This document shows positions 38,414 to 47,941 of a stretch of DNA of 64,000 nt, in pieces. The position numbers and the translations under genes are program-made. Position 1 is the stretch's first letter; each line of letters opens with the position of its first letter. The stretch spans positions 1 through 64,000 of the forward strand of contig NZ_NPIH01000168.1 in the NCBI RefSeq assembly GCF_012275575.1, read 5' to 3'. The notes under the pieces are model-generated. The model had not been told where the DNA came from. It saw only the letters and a program-made list of their open reading frames with translations, and did no database searches. This stretch comes from Paraburkholderia sp. SG-MS1. GTDB taxonomy: Bacteria; Pseudomonadota; Gammaproteobacteria; Burkholderiales; Burkholderiaceae.

Positions 38414-39862
38414 TCAAATCTCCAGTTGAAAACTTGCGGCAGCTTCGGGACCAACGCCAAACCTCTCGGTCAGTCGATAAATAAATCGGCCGAACATTTC
38501 TGCGAGATGACGTGGATGCCGTGCAAGTTTGAACGGCTCAATATCAAGCAGTTGCGAGGGAGAAAAGAGTCGTTCGGCAGCTATGCCTCGTCGCCGCCTA
38601 AACTCTCCGAAGAAGTCATCGAAAGAGCATTGACCTAGGCGGACGGCTTCGACCAAGCGGTCCAGATGGTCGATGCTCAAGATATGTGGCAGGTCGTCTT
38701 CATCCTTATCGTCAAACAGAAATTTTCCTGAGCCAAGGAACAAGTCCCCATAAGTGATAGTGACCTTGTGGACGGGGAGCGGGTTACCGTCAAGTTGTCC
38801 ATGAACGTGCTTCTCGACATTATCGAGCTGCATCGCTGCCTTTAAGACTGTAGCGCGCAATTTGGAACGGTAAGTTCCTGCCTGTCCTGTGGCCGGTAGT
38901 GTGTGCACCAGAGCCTTATTTTTCACTTCCAGCAGAATGATGGCCTCCGGTGTGATAACCGCAAAGTCGCAACATTGTCCGATGACCGAAAAGCGCTTTC
39001 TGACCTCTTGTTCCCCGAGCACAATGTCGGCCGCGCGACGCAATGACCTTCCAACATATTCTTCGAACCAACGTTCGAACGAGTCTCTCGCACGCGCATC
39101 ATCGCTACGAACCACGATATCGCTGAATGCATATTCGAAATGCCGGCGCATCCCGGGGGTTCCCCAAAAGAATCGCTGTCGGTTATAGGTAACAAATGGA
39201 TAGCGGTACATCAAGTTGGGTTGAAACCATTCGTCGTCTGTGACCGCTGCCATTTCCTTCGATACTGTTTCCCTCTTGAATACAATCGTTCTTAAAAAAT
39301 CTTTGAGAATTGGAGCACCAAACACGTTTTGTAATTCGCTCAAGAACTCGGGCGTGAAGACGTCTCCGATGCATTCCTCGGTACGAAGCCAGAACGGGAG
39401 GGCGAGAAACAGATAGTCCTCTGCCGACACCGACAGCCCCTCGTCAAGCACCTGCCGGAGTTTTGAAGCGGGGTCGATATGGTTTAAAAGGTCAATCTGT
39501 CTCGCAAAATCGCCCATGCCGTGGTTAGTCTGATGTGGCACCTGCGCAATGAGAAGCGAACGTATCATCAGGTCCAGACTGTTTGCTTGCTTTAGAGCAG
39601 CAAGAGTATCTGAACTTTTCCACGCGTCGTTCATGCATATCATCAGGTCAGTTTGCTGCATGCGAGTCCGACCGTACATTCTCGGATTGTCACGAAGAGT
39701 CCAGAGGGCGAGCCTTTCGGCAATCCAGGGCATGCGAGCAGCTCGGGTCGCCCCCGTCCGGTCGTCGATAAGGAGATACGCTGAAATTTGCTGAAGAACG
39801 GAGCTGTACTCGAATCGGCGCATCTTGTTGCGAATTGGCCGAATTGAATCTGCATATCCCAT
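38414..39862 (-). CDS. Hypothetical protein with PD-(D/E)XK nuclease-like motif
   Basis: A 482-residue protein, mostly helical. Residues about 255-345 contain a nuclease-like arrangement: a helix SFERWFEEYVGRSLRRAADIV, then CCDFAVITPEAIILLEVKNKAL with Asp299, Glu312 and Lys314, then a helix carrying AAMQLDNVEKH with a conserved-position Gln. This is the D-x(n)-E-x-K signature of restriction-endonuclease-like folds. The N-terminal 250 residues (RTGATRAARMPWIAERLALWTLRDNPRMY) are unfamiliar. It follows another unknown minus-strand gene after 27 bases, so the two form an operon that may be an uncharacterised defence unit. Confidence 0.55.
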   Translation of the reverse strand: MGYADSIRPIRNKMRRFEYSSVLQQISAYLLIDDRTGATRAARMPWIAERLALWTLRDNPRMYGRTRMQQTDLMICMNDAWKSSDTLAALKQANSLDLMIRSLLIAQVPHQTNHGMGDFARQIDLLNHIDPASKLRQVLDEGLSVSAEDYLFLALPFWLRTEECIGDVFTPEFLSELQNVFGAPILKDFLRTIVFKRETVSKEMAAVTDDEWFQPNLMYRYPFVTYNRQRFFWGTPGMRRHFEYAFSDIVVRSDDARARDSFERWFEEYVGRSLRRAADIVLGEQEVRKRFSVIGQCCDFAVITPEAIILLEVKNKALVHTLPATGQAGTYRSKLRATVLKAAMQLDNVEKHVHGQLDGNPLPVHKVTITYGDLFLGSGKFLFDDKDEDDLPHILSIDHLDRLVEAVRLGQCSFDDFFGEFRRRRGIAAERLFSPSQLLDIEPFKLARHPRHLAEMFGRFIYRLTERFGVGPEAAASFQLEI

Positions 39863-39889
39863 GTCTGCTCGAAACGTGTATTTTGCTTG

Positions 39890-40597
39890 TTAGGTGGGCA
39901 TTCCGTCGGTGTGAATCGTGTTGTCGTCGGCAGTACATCGCTCTACTACGCCCTCGATGTTTGAAAGCTGATTGAGTCGAAGCAGCAAACGCGTCGGGCG
40001 GTAGATGAAGCCACTGCCTTGCCCCCCATAGTTCGCGGGTGGGACGTTCGCGATAAGGAGTCCAGTCCTCAGTAGCGCTCCGGCTGTTGCCATGAGGTCT
40101 TCCGCGTCGTCGAATACGCTGGGAACAAGTTCTTCGATAGTCTGCAATTGCAAGTCGCGCATAGATTTACTTTGCTCGTTCGGTTGAGCATGGAGCCTGA
40201 CAATAGTGCCGAGCAAAATCACCTCGTCTCGCTTCAGAGGCGCAAGAATGTCAGCAAGGTATAGAAAGTCGTCTGCTGCGACCGAGCGATGCACAACTTG
40301 TCCCGCGAAGACCGCTGCCAGCAATCGGAGATTCAGTTTTGCCGCACCTTCTTCTGCAGCGCGCTGATAACGAAAGAGAATCGCGGCGGCTTCTGGCAGG
40401 TCCGACTCGTCGAGCCTCCGCGCTCCTGATTTCAGTTCGTCGAGCAAAATCCTCGCGGCCAACGTTTGGCGATGTTGAATGATGTTTTTGAGTATCTCCG
40501 ATGCACTGGTTGCTATGGTGTTCGCGGCAGCGAACTTTTCAGCGCTTAGCCCATCGCTCAAGACCGAGTTAAAGAGACTCAACAATAGCTGACTCAT
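39890..40597 (-). CDS. Hypothetical helical protein, partner of the nuclease-like gene
   Basis: A 235-residue all-helical protein from ATG 40597 (MSQLLLSLFNSVLSDGLSAEKFAAANTIATSASEILKNI); the frame is open to a GTG at 40837, but the extra 80 residues are of doubtful quality. No known domain. The C-terminus (GQGSGFIYRPTRLLLRLNQLSNIEG) looks like part of a globular domain. It lies 27 bases upstream of the PD-(D/E)XK-like gene on the same strand, so co-expression and interaction are likely. The function is unknown. Confidence 0.5.
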   Translation of the reverse strand: MSQLLLSLFNSVLSDGLSAEKFAAANTIATSASEILKNIIQHRQTLAARILLDELKSGARRLDESDLPEAAAILFRYQRAAEEGAAKLNLRLLAAVFAGQVVHRSVAADDFLYLADILAPLKRDEVILLGTIVRLHAQPNEQSKSMRDLQLQTIEELVPSVFDDAEDLMATAGALLRTGLLIANVPPANYGGQGSGFIYRPTRLLLRLNQLSNIEGVVERCTADDNTIHTDGMPT

Positions 40598-41622
40598 GAT
40601 TTTTTCGTGTGTGACTTTACCGGTTAAAAGTAGCTTGCCTTCCCGCCGATTTTGGCCGCTGACAGCGGCCTCTTTCCTCCCAACCTGAGACGCTGTCGCA
40701 GCCAGTTCCTGCAAGTACGCTGTCCGAGGCACCACCATCCCAACCTGCGCAGTGGGGGCAGTTTCGTATCTCCGCGTTGAAGTGCCACGCATTGTCGTCT
40801 GTCGGTCGGGCCGTGCCAACTGTTTTCCCGTCTCCACGTGCGCAAACTGTCCCTTCGCTGGCTTCGCCGACGTGTTTGTCTGAAGGCAGTGAAACGCTTT
40901 GCTGTAAGTGCAGACATCTCGGCCGCTGGGCGGCTAGTCGTACTACCCTTCATCGCGTCCACTATCCGAAACCGCATGTTTGTCCGTAGGAAATCCCGTG
41001 TAGACGTCCTGTACGTACATGCCGTAGTCGCTTTTTAGCGCACATGGATAGTGCTCAAGCCCCGTTTCCGGAAGCGATTCGCCTCTTCGCTATGCCGGGC
41101 ATCACGACTCGGGCGCGCTCGGGTGAGCGCGATAGGCATGGAATCCGGTCATTGTCTCAGGAGTTCTCGAGTGGGGAAAACCTACTGGCGCTCATCAAAA
41201 TCCTGCTGCGAGAGCACTTGTTGACCGGCGTTTGGGCGACGCATGGGCGACGCATGGGCGAAATCGTGGCCACATCGTATTCCGGTCGTGTAGGGATGGC
41301 TGCGATTCGGAGCCGTCAAGGGTGAGCCTGGGACGGATGAGGCTATCTTGACATCGAGGAGGCAGAGCAGTGTTTCGATGCGAATTGCATATTCGGTGCG
41401 GGGGGAACGGAGGGCTTAAAACTCCGACAGCACTCTGACCACAGATTCCTAGTTTTCCAATGGGATGGCCACGTTCTGTATTGCGGGAGGCATCGCGAAT
41501 GGGCCAAAATTCGCGCTTGGGTCAATCGGCAGGTGCTTCAGCTTATCACCAAAAGCGTTGAGCAAACCGTCGTCGATTATAGTTGAACGCCGCAGCGAAT
41601 TCAGACCAGACGCGAGTAAAAA
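40598..41622. other. Intergenic 1 kb with a decayed gene fragment and a short tandem repeat
   Basis: No intact gene is supported. On the minus strand, a third frame across about 40845-40620 reads GDGKTVGTARPTDDNAW and CPHC, resembling the Cys-rich protein at 32308 (GRTVGT, CRNC) but lacking a proper start. At 41234-41261 the 11-mer GGGCGACGCAT occurs twice plus GGGCGA. The divergent promoters of the 40597 gene and the 41623 gene must also lie here. Confidence 0.35.
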
Positions 41623-44600
41623 ATGGCTACAAATGTAGACTTGAAAGAATGGGGACGATTCTGGACCCCTCGGGGTGTTCCGATTCACGTCGACGAACAG
41701 GGATTTACAGCACACTCGAGAAATGAGTGGGGAGCGTTCGCAAATCCTCAGCTTCGAATTACATCCGAACTGGTCGCTGCGTCATCAGTAACCGTCCTGC
41801 TCGGTGAGCCCGGCTCAGGAAAGTCTTTCGAACTTGGTCTGCTTAAAACGCAATTTGAGGCATCGGACCCCCGTGAGGTACAGTTCTTGGACTTGGGAAG
41901 TCATGCCCATCCGACAACGTTGGAGGCGGCGCTTCGCCGTTCGTTGAAAGGTTGCATTAACGATAGCACGCCGACAGTTCTTTTTCTCGACGCGCTTGAT
42001 GAATGTCGCGTTAACATCAAACGCGCTGAGAATGTAATCGAACATGTGCTGTGTGACGTAACGCCCTCTTTATTGCATATTTTTATTGCTTGTCGCACAC
42101 CTGCATGGCCTGCAACTTTCGAGGAGATGTTGCGAGGATGGTGGAATGGGCGCGAGGATGTCAATGTCTTCGAAATTGCTCCTCACTCTCGCGAACAAGT
42201 TCGAACACGGCTACGTCAAAAGAACATTAGCGAAGACGATTTCTTCAGGGCGCTGATACGGTCCCGTGCTTATGGGCTGGCACTGCAGCCGCTGGGCCTG
42301 CAGTTCCTGATATCACAGTTCAAAGACGAATCCGAGTTTTCTACAACGAGATGGGACCTCTACGAGAAGGGCTGCAGTGCATTGCTTCGGGAGAGCAAGC
42401 GTCGTCTCGAAGACAGTGTTGTAGCACTCCCAAATGTGCAACAGCGGTTGCAGCTTTCGGGTCTGATGGCCGCATGCGCGTTACTGACCAACTGTACGGA
42501 TTTCGTGCTGGATGGCAACGACGAGGCATTTCAAGGAGCTGGGGCCTGTTTAAGCGCGGAACAACTAAACGGAGTTCCTCTTAACTTTCACGAGGGGCAC
42601 TGGCACGCCAGCCGGCAACAGTGCCATGAAATTTTTCAGTCAGGTCTTTTCGTCACAAAATCTAATGGCGTGTTCGCATTTGCGCATCGGACATACGCTG
42701 AGTTTATGGCTGCTCGATTCGTCGAGTCGCTTGGCTTTTCGTTGGAGAAAATAACAAGGTTGATAACGCTCCCAGACGGCACGGGGCGTCTCGTCCAGCA
42801 GTTGCGCGAGTTTGCCGGTTGGATGACGCATGGAAACCGTAAGATGCTTAAGTTTCTGCTTGGTTGCGACCCCGCCTTCATCTTCGATAGCAGCATTCCA
42901 TTGACCGATGAAGATGGCGTTGCCAACGCGTTTGACGAACTGGTACAACTTGTGAAGCGCTACAAGTTTCCGATTTATGATTCGAGCCTCATACGCTTAT
43001 ATGGGAGGCTGGCCCATCCCGGACTGTGTCGCAAACTTGGCGCAATCCTTAAAGGCCAATCTGAAGCGCCTGCGCTAAGGCAGTTTGCTGCAGACGTTGC
43101 TGCAGCGGTGGGGCACGTGAATGAGATTCCAGAACTGCTCGACATAGCATTGGACGGGTCGGAGAACTACGATGTCCGACAGCATGCAGCGAATGCAATT
43201 CGAGATGCGGGAACTGCGGAGTTGAAGTTCCGCTTGCGGCCGCTCATGGAGGGACGTTGCCTGGGTGATGCAGACGATGAGCTTAAGGGAATTGCATTAC
43301 ATTGCGCCCTAGATGCAGAAGCTGCCATTGGTTCACTAATCGTACATCTTGAGCGCGAAAAGAATCCACACTACGCAGGAGCCTATTCAAGTGGAATGCG
43401 GCGCGTGAAAAATGCGGATTTTGTGCAATCCGATATCAACCCTTTGATTGGGTGGTTACAGCAACAACTCACGAATGAGCGCCTCGACTATTCATGGGAA
43501 GAGTTCGTCTTTCACATGTTCAGTAAGACAGCATTGGCCGTAATTCAATTTAACGATGGGTGGGTCGAATTTGGAGGGGTTGCATGGCTCGCTGTGTCGA
43601 AACATCATCGATTGTCTGGCGACCGTCAGAACAGGTGGTTTGATTCTGGTCTTCAGTTGAGCAGCTACCCTGAACGTCGATTCCAGTTGTTCGAGGCAAT
43701 GCTCGCTGCTGCATCCGGAAACGAGAGTTTCGCAGCGTGGACGCTTCGTTCTGAGACCGGGCTATTGAGCAATGCAGATGGCGGGTACCTCGTAAGTCTA
43801 TATAAGCGCAAAACCTGGACCGAACGCATCCAAAAGATACTCGCGAATCTGATGCTCGGATACCTGTTTGAGAGTAATGGAATCGTGAGGGAATGGGCGT
43901 TAAATGTGGCGGGTCCCGCATCAGAGGCGCGCGACTCAGTGCTCACGGAGGTGTTAGGTGGTAGCTTCGCTGCAATTCCCCTAGATTCGCCAATGGCTGA
44001 CTCGCTTCGAACAACACATTTGATGGTGAAGCAAGTTCCGAAACAGGCCGCTTCTCAGCCAGTGAAGACGTCGTCTGAAATACTTCATAAGGCGTTGGAG
44101 GGCGCAGAAAGAGGAGAAACTTGGCAATGGATGAATATACTGTCCTGTCTTCACTATGAAGATAATTTCGGCGGCTACCGTCAATTTTTTGACGAGGTGA
44201 CGAAGCTTCCATTATGGCGAAAACTGGATTCCGAAACACAACAGCGACTTGTCTCTGTCGCACGTCGATTCCTCCAAGACTGCGGACCACCAGCCAGTAA
44301 GCTTGGCCCAAATCAGGCGAACAGCTTCGAGGATGGCGGGATTGCCGCGCTCGTTTTGCTGTACAGCCAAGGCGACAACTCGAATGAATATATTGACCTC
44401 GTTATCAAATGGTCGCTTGGTCTAGCTAGGTACAACAGAGACGGTCAACCTCAGACTACTATCAATATGCTCCTGACGGAGGGAGTCAAAACAAGTCCCG
44501 ATTCCGTTTTGCCAATCCTGTTCAGCATATGTGTCCGAGACGTTACATACGAACTTCCGAGGATGCCGGGATTCACTGATGAGTTGATGCCGGCAGAACT

Positions 44601-45825
44601 GGTTAGGTTGCTTGATGAATTTTTAGTATCGCTTCCCGATGATGATAGTTTCTTTACGCTATGTTCGTATCTCGTCAAGCGAAAAAGCTTTCGAGCAATC
44701 GAAACGCTGGTTTCAAGGTTGAGTGTTATTCCGGATTTCGCGACGAACTTTGCGTCAAAGTGCCTTGACTTGCTTGCGAGATGGGACCCTGCCAAATTGG
44801 TTGCGCTAATTTGGCCGCGTCTCCGTGACGATGTAGAAGCTGTTGCCTCTTTCGCGGCGCAAGTTCAACTTGTGGCGTCGACGCACGTACACCCCTTCCT
44901 GGTTGAGCGCGCCGAGACCACTGAGGAGCTTTTTGAGATTCTTGAGAAGCATTTTCCGACTTCGGACGACCTTCCATTTAACGGGCCTGTCACCCGACGT
45001 CATCATATCCAGGAATTCAGGAAGGGTTGCATCACAGCGCTTCGCGAGAAGGCAGATGTTCGTAGCATCGCGGCCTTGAACAGAATCTTTTCGCGTCACC
45101 CCGAGCTCCCCTGGATTGCGTCGTCAGCGCATCAGGCCGAGCAAAAGGCTGCACGCGATGCCTGGATTCCGTACGAGTTCGAAGAGGTGACCGCAGTGTT
45201 TAGCCTTTCCGCCTCAAGGGTAGTCCGGACCGACGCGGAGCTTCACTCGACCTTGATGGCAGAATTGCGGTCAATAGAGAAAGAAATTTCGGCGCAATCC
45301 GCGCAGCCGCTCGTCTATTTTCTATGGGACGAAAAATCCAATGAACCAAAGCACGAACCGCGTCTGTGCGATTGGTTGGCGTCGGAGTTGCGTAGACGAC
45401 TTGGCCATCGCGGCGCAGTGGTAAATCGCGAGGTCCAGGTCAGAGCACACAATCCAAAAGGGGTCGGCGAGCGAACCGACATCTTGATTGAAGTGTCGCA
45501 AGCACACTCTCGAACGAGCAGTGCCGACGTTCTGAGACTGGTAATCGAAGTAAAAGGATGCTGGAACGAGGAACTTCTGACTGCTCCAGCCTCCCAACTA
45601 CGCGACAATTACATGAAAGCTGTTGGCGCTTTGACGGGTATCTACCTCGTCATGTGGTTCTACTGTGAGAGGTGGGCCGATGGCGATAGTAGGAAACGAC
45701 GCACGCGAAAACTCGTTCGCGAGGCAACCTCCAGCGCTTGCTTAGCAGCAGTCGCTGTTCCGTGTGAGGAAGCATCCAACTCAACGTGGAAAATTAGCCC
45801 GTTTGTTATCGATTGCGCTTACTAG
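41623..45825 (+). CDS. Giant NACHT-like NTPase with C-terminal PD-(D/E)XK nuclease-like domain (copy 2)
   Basis: A 1400-residue protein. The NTPase domain has Walker A GEPGSGKS (61-68) and Walker B LFLDALDE (120-127), with the following IACRTPAW like the sensor segment of NACHT proteins. The region FAHRTYAEFMAARF is the familiar winged-helix/arm motif of NACHT and NB-ARC ATPases. About 900 residues of helical repeats follow (e.g. ALRQFAADVAAAVGHVNEIPELLDIALDG). The C-terminal nuclease-like domain has Asp1286 (RTDILIEVS), Glu1309 and Lys1311 (IEVK), then QL at +14/15 and YLVMWF at +30 to +35 after the lysine, identical in spacing to the protein at 26983. A sensor-plus-nuclease abortive immunity role is inferred. 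It is followed after 130 bases by the SIR2 operon on the same strand. Confidence 0.78.
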   Translation: MATNVDLKEWGRFWTPRGVPIHVDEQGFTAHSRNEWGAFANPQLRITSELVAASSVTVLLGEPGSGKSFELGLLKTQFEASDPREVQFLDLGSHAHPTTLEAALRRSLKGCINDSTPTVLFLDALDECRVNIKRAENVIEHVLCDVTPSLLHIFIACRTPAWPATFEEMLRGWWNGREDVNVFEIAPHSREQVRTRLRQKNISEDDFFRALIRSRAYGLALQPLGLQFLISQFKDESEFSTTRWDLYEKGCSALLRESKRRLEDSVVALPNVQQRLQLSGLMAACALLTNCTDFVLDGNDEAFQGAGACLSAEQLNGVPLNFHEGHWHASRQQCHEIFQSGLFVTKSNGVFAFAHRTYAEFMAARFVESLGFSLEKITRLITLPDGTGRLVQQLREFAGWMTHGNRKMLKFLLGCDPAFIFDSSIPLTDEDGVANAFDELVQLVKRYKFPIYDSSLIRLYGRLAHPGLCRKLGAILKGQSEAPALRQFAADVAAAVGHVNEIPELLDIALDGSENYDVRQHAANAIRDAGTAELKFRLRPLMEGRCLGDADDELKGIALHCALDAEAAIGSLIVHLEREKNPHYAGAYSSGMRRVKNADFVQSDINPLIGWLQQQLTNERLDYSWEEFVFHMFSKTALAVIQFNDGWVEFGGVAWLAVSKHHRLSGDRQNRWFDSGLQLSSYPERRFQLFEAMLAAASGNESFAAWTLRSETGLLSNADGGYLVSLYKRKTWTERIQKILANLMLGYLFESNGIVREWALNVAGPASEARDSVLTEVLGGSFAAIPLDSPMADSLRTTHLMVKQVPKQAASQPVKTSSEILHKALEGAERGETWQWMNILSCLHYEDNFGGYRQFFDEVTKLPLWRKLDSETQQRLVSVARRFLQDCGPPASKLGPNQANSFEDGGIAALVLLYSQGDNSNEYIDLVIKWSLGLARYNRDGQPQTTINMLLTEGVKTSPDSVLPILFSICVRDVTYELPRMPGFTDELMPAELVRLLDEFLVSLPDDDSFFTLCSYLVKRKSFRAIETLVSRLSVIPDFATNFASKCLDLLARWDPAKLVALIWPRLRDDVEAVASFAAQVQLVASTHVHPFLVERAETTEELFEILEKHFPTSDDLPFNGPVTRRHHIQEFRKGCITALREKADVRSIAALNRIFSRHPELPWIASSAHQAEQKAARDAWIPYEFEEVTAVFSLSASRVVRTDAELHSTLMAELRSIEKEISAQSAQPLVYFLWDEKSNEPKHEPRLCDWLASELRRRLGHRGAVVNREVQVRAHNPKGVGERTDILIEVSQAHSRTSSADVLRLVIEVKGCWNEELLTAPASQLRDNYMKAVGALTGIYLVMWFYCERWADGDSRKRRTRKLVREATSSACLAAVAVPCEEASNSTWKISPFVIDCAY

Positions 45826-45955
45826 AGTAAGTTTGTGCGCCGGGGGCAGGGAACACAGATATTCGTGCGCGTTGGCTATGAGGTCGCGGACCTATGCTAT
45901 TCGATGTCAGACTCAAGGCACATACAGCGCGGACACAAGAGTAGGTTATGTAAAT

Positions 45956-47941
45956 ATGAAATCAAAAGCTACCAGCTCGTTCGGCTACCTTGTCGACCGA
46001 ATTCTTCATCGCCGCGCAGTACCCCTTGTCGGCGCGGGAATATCGGCCCAGTCAACAAGGGATGGGCAACCATGGAATGGCCATAAGATATGGGAGTTGA
46101 TTGACAGAGCTTTACGGCCAACCCTCAGCGCGCGCCTAACACGGTTCAGAAAGAACCCGACGAAGTTCCGGACGTGTGTCCTTTGTGATAGCTGTTTCGC
46201 GAGTGAGGTCTCGTACCAAAGAGCTTTTCGCGACTTTGGAATTTCGACTTCCTCGAACTGCTGTCTCTGTGATTTGCGAATTGCAAAGGAGCAAAACGCA
46301 TTGACAAAGGCGTGCGAGGCGTTTCTTTGGGAGCATGGGGGAGCCACAGACGCCAGTTATAAGGCGCTCGTAAGCGCGCTGCAGATTGAAAAGTTTGTGA
46401 ATCTCGACCCTCGGCCAGCTCATTTCTATCTCTCTTATCTAGCACGTGAAGGTCTCATCACCGAGGTGGTGACAACGAATTACGACTGCAACCTGGAACG
46501 TGCCTACGCGAAGACTTGGCGCAATGAAGTTGCCCTTGCTGAAAAATTGACCTACGCGGTGTTCGACCTGGACACGTTTGCGGCATATGCGGCTATTAGT
46601 TCAGAAGGGCGGTCGGGAGAGGATACGGCGCACGTTCTGCGCGTCTATAAAATTAATGGTTGTGCAGCACAACTAAGTAAAAATCCAGAACACGCGAAAA
46701 ATATATTGTTGACAGCGTCCCAGCTACAAGACTGGCGGAGGCGTAAATGGGCTGGGGATTATTTTCGGACGAAGGTGCGCACGGCTTCACTTGTGACAAT
46801 AGGGTTCGGAAGTGACGAACCGCAGGTAGTGCATACCTTGCAACAGGTTCTCGAAGAGTTCTCCGAATTTCCCGACAGGCAGCCTCGTCCAATATTCGAG
46901 GCCGAGAATGCTCCAATTGTGACGACATACGAGCACTACCCAAGCTTTCAGCAACTCCAGTTAGTAAATGGTTTTGCAGCGTGGTGGACCGGGGTTGCTA
47001 CTGATGGCAACGCGCTTGTTATCGGACCATACGAACGTGCCGGGTCCGCCCTCGCTTCACATACCCCGCTCAATGCTCCAGAGTGCTTGGCAGCGGACCG
47101 CTTGTGGGCAGATGTCTTTCAAATGGTCTTTGCACGACTGCTTTGCACGAAACTACGCGACGCCGCTGTAAGCGAAAACTCTGCGTTTACCGCGACTATC
47201 CCCCACGCAGACAAATTGCTTTTGGCGTTAGCCGCAGAACTCGACGCCTGCACAACGCAACAACTCCGCGATTCAAGCGCACCCGCCCACTGGCTCGCAG
47301 AGACGCAGGAGTTCCTAAATACATCTGGACCGCTCCGTCCAGCGCTTAGTCGTTGCTTATCCCACATTCGTGATGCGGGAGCGCACCCGGACTACTATTG
47401 CGCAGTTGGCGACCATCCCAGCCTTGCCGCTGAACTCGCCTTGCTGTTCGCGCTTCTCCAAGCCGAGCGATTCGCAGGTACCAAGCCTCTGTCAGTCTCT
47501 GTCGAACACAAATGGTGGGGCCGTGTATCCTTACTGCCGGGCGGCCCGATTGAGATACGGTTGCCCACTGCTATAGGCCACGAAGACATGGACGCAGCCT
47601 TGTACGTTTCCGGACGGCATCAAGTCGAGGATGGAGCGACAATGACAATTCCTGTGCGTGCTGGACCGGCACAAAGGGTTGAACTTATTGTCGGTATGTC
47701 GGGCAGTTCAAGAAGGCTGTTCGACCGCCGTGCCTATGTTGTGGATGGAGTTACGCGTAAGCCAATCGTGATTGTGCGAGTCGATTGGCGAACATTGTTT
47801 CCAGCGTCAATGGCCGAAGCGTCGCCCTCTGAGGTTTCGGAGCGGCTACAGCAAATTGTTAGATTCCCCAGTAAATTTAGACGTCGGCTGGACCCTAGTA
47901 TTCGCTCTAATCCCCTTCTTCAGCGTCGAGCCAACTCATGA
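45956..47941 (+). CDS. SIR2-like protein, effector gene of a Lamassu-like operon
   Basis: A 661-residue protein from ATG 45956; the frame is open further upstream but that part overlaps the preceding gene. The SIR2 fold is shown by VPLVGAGIS (26-30, NAD phosphate loop), TTNYD (173-177), and LVTIGFGSDEPQV late in the domain. A Cys cluster CVLCDSC (74-80) and CCLC (102-105) looks like the sirtuin zinc ribbon. The segment VYKING has Asn234 where active SIR2 proteins usually have the catalytic His of the HG motif. The C-terminal 300 residues are unrecognised. It overlaps the next gene by 4 bases. SIR2 effectors in defence systems usually deplete NAD; the His-to-Asn change makes that uncertain here. 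Confidence 0.75.
   Translation: MKSKATSSFGYLVDRILHRRAVPLVGAGISAQSTRDGQPWNGHKIWELIDRALRPTLSARLTRFRKNPTKFRTCVLCDSCFASEVSYQRAFRDFGISTSSNCCLCDLRIAKEQNALTKACEAFLWEHGGATDASYKALVSALQIEKFVNLDPRPAHFYLSYLAREGLITEVVTTNYDCNLERAYAKTWRNEVALAEKLTYAVFDLDTFAAYAAISSEGRSGEDTAHVLRVYKINGCAAQLSKNPEHAKNILLTASQLQDWRRRKWAGDYFRTKVRTASLVTIGFGSDEPQVVHTLQQVLEEFSEFPDRQPRPIFEAENAPIVTTYEHYPSFQQLQLVNGFAAWWTGVATDGNALVIGPYERAGSALASHTPLNAPECLAADRLWADVFQMVFARLLCTKLRDAAVSENSAFTATIPHADKLLLALAAELDACTTQQLRDSSAPAHWLAETQEFLNTSGPLRPALSRCLSHIRDAGAHPDYYCAVGDHPSLAAELALLFALLQAERFAGTKPLSVSVEHKWWGRVSLLPGGPIEIRLPTAIGHEDMDAALYVSGRHQVEDGATMTIPVRAGPAQRVELIVGMSGSSRRLFDRRAYVVDGVTRKPIVIVRVDWRTLFPASMAEASPSEVSERLQQIVRFPSKFRRRLDPSIRSNPLLQRRANS

Noticed and set aside
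41234..41261. Tandem GGGCGACGCAT copies as a possible CRISPR-like or iteron array
   Set aside because: Only about 2.5 copies of 11 bases without spacers; too short for either.
41044..41325. 93-residue plus-strand frame upstream of the second giant gene
   Set aside because: Contains the short GGGCGACGCAT repeats, lacks a ribosome binding site and has no recognised domain.
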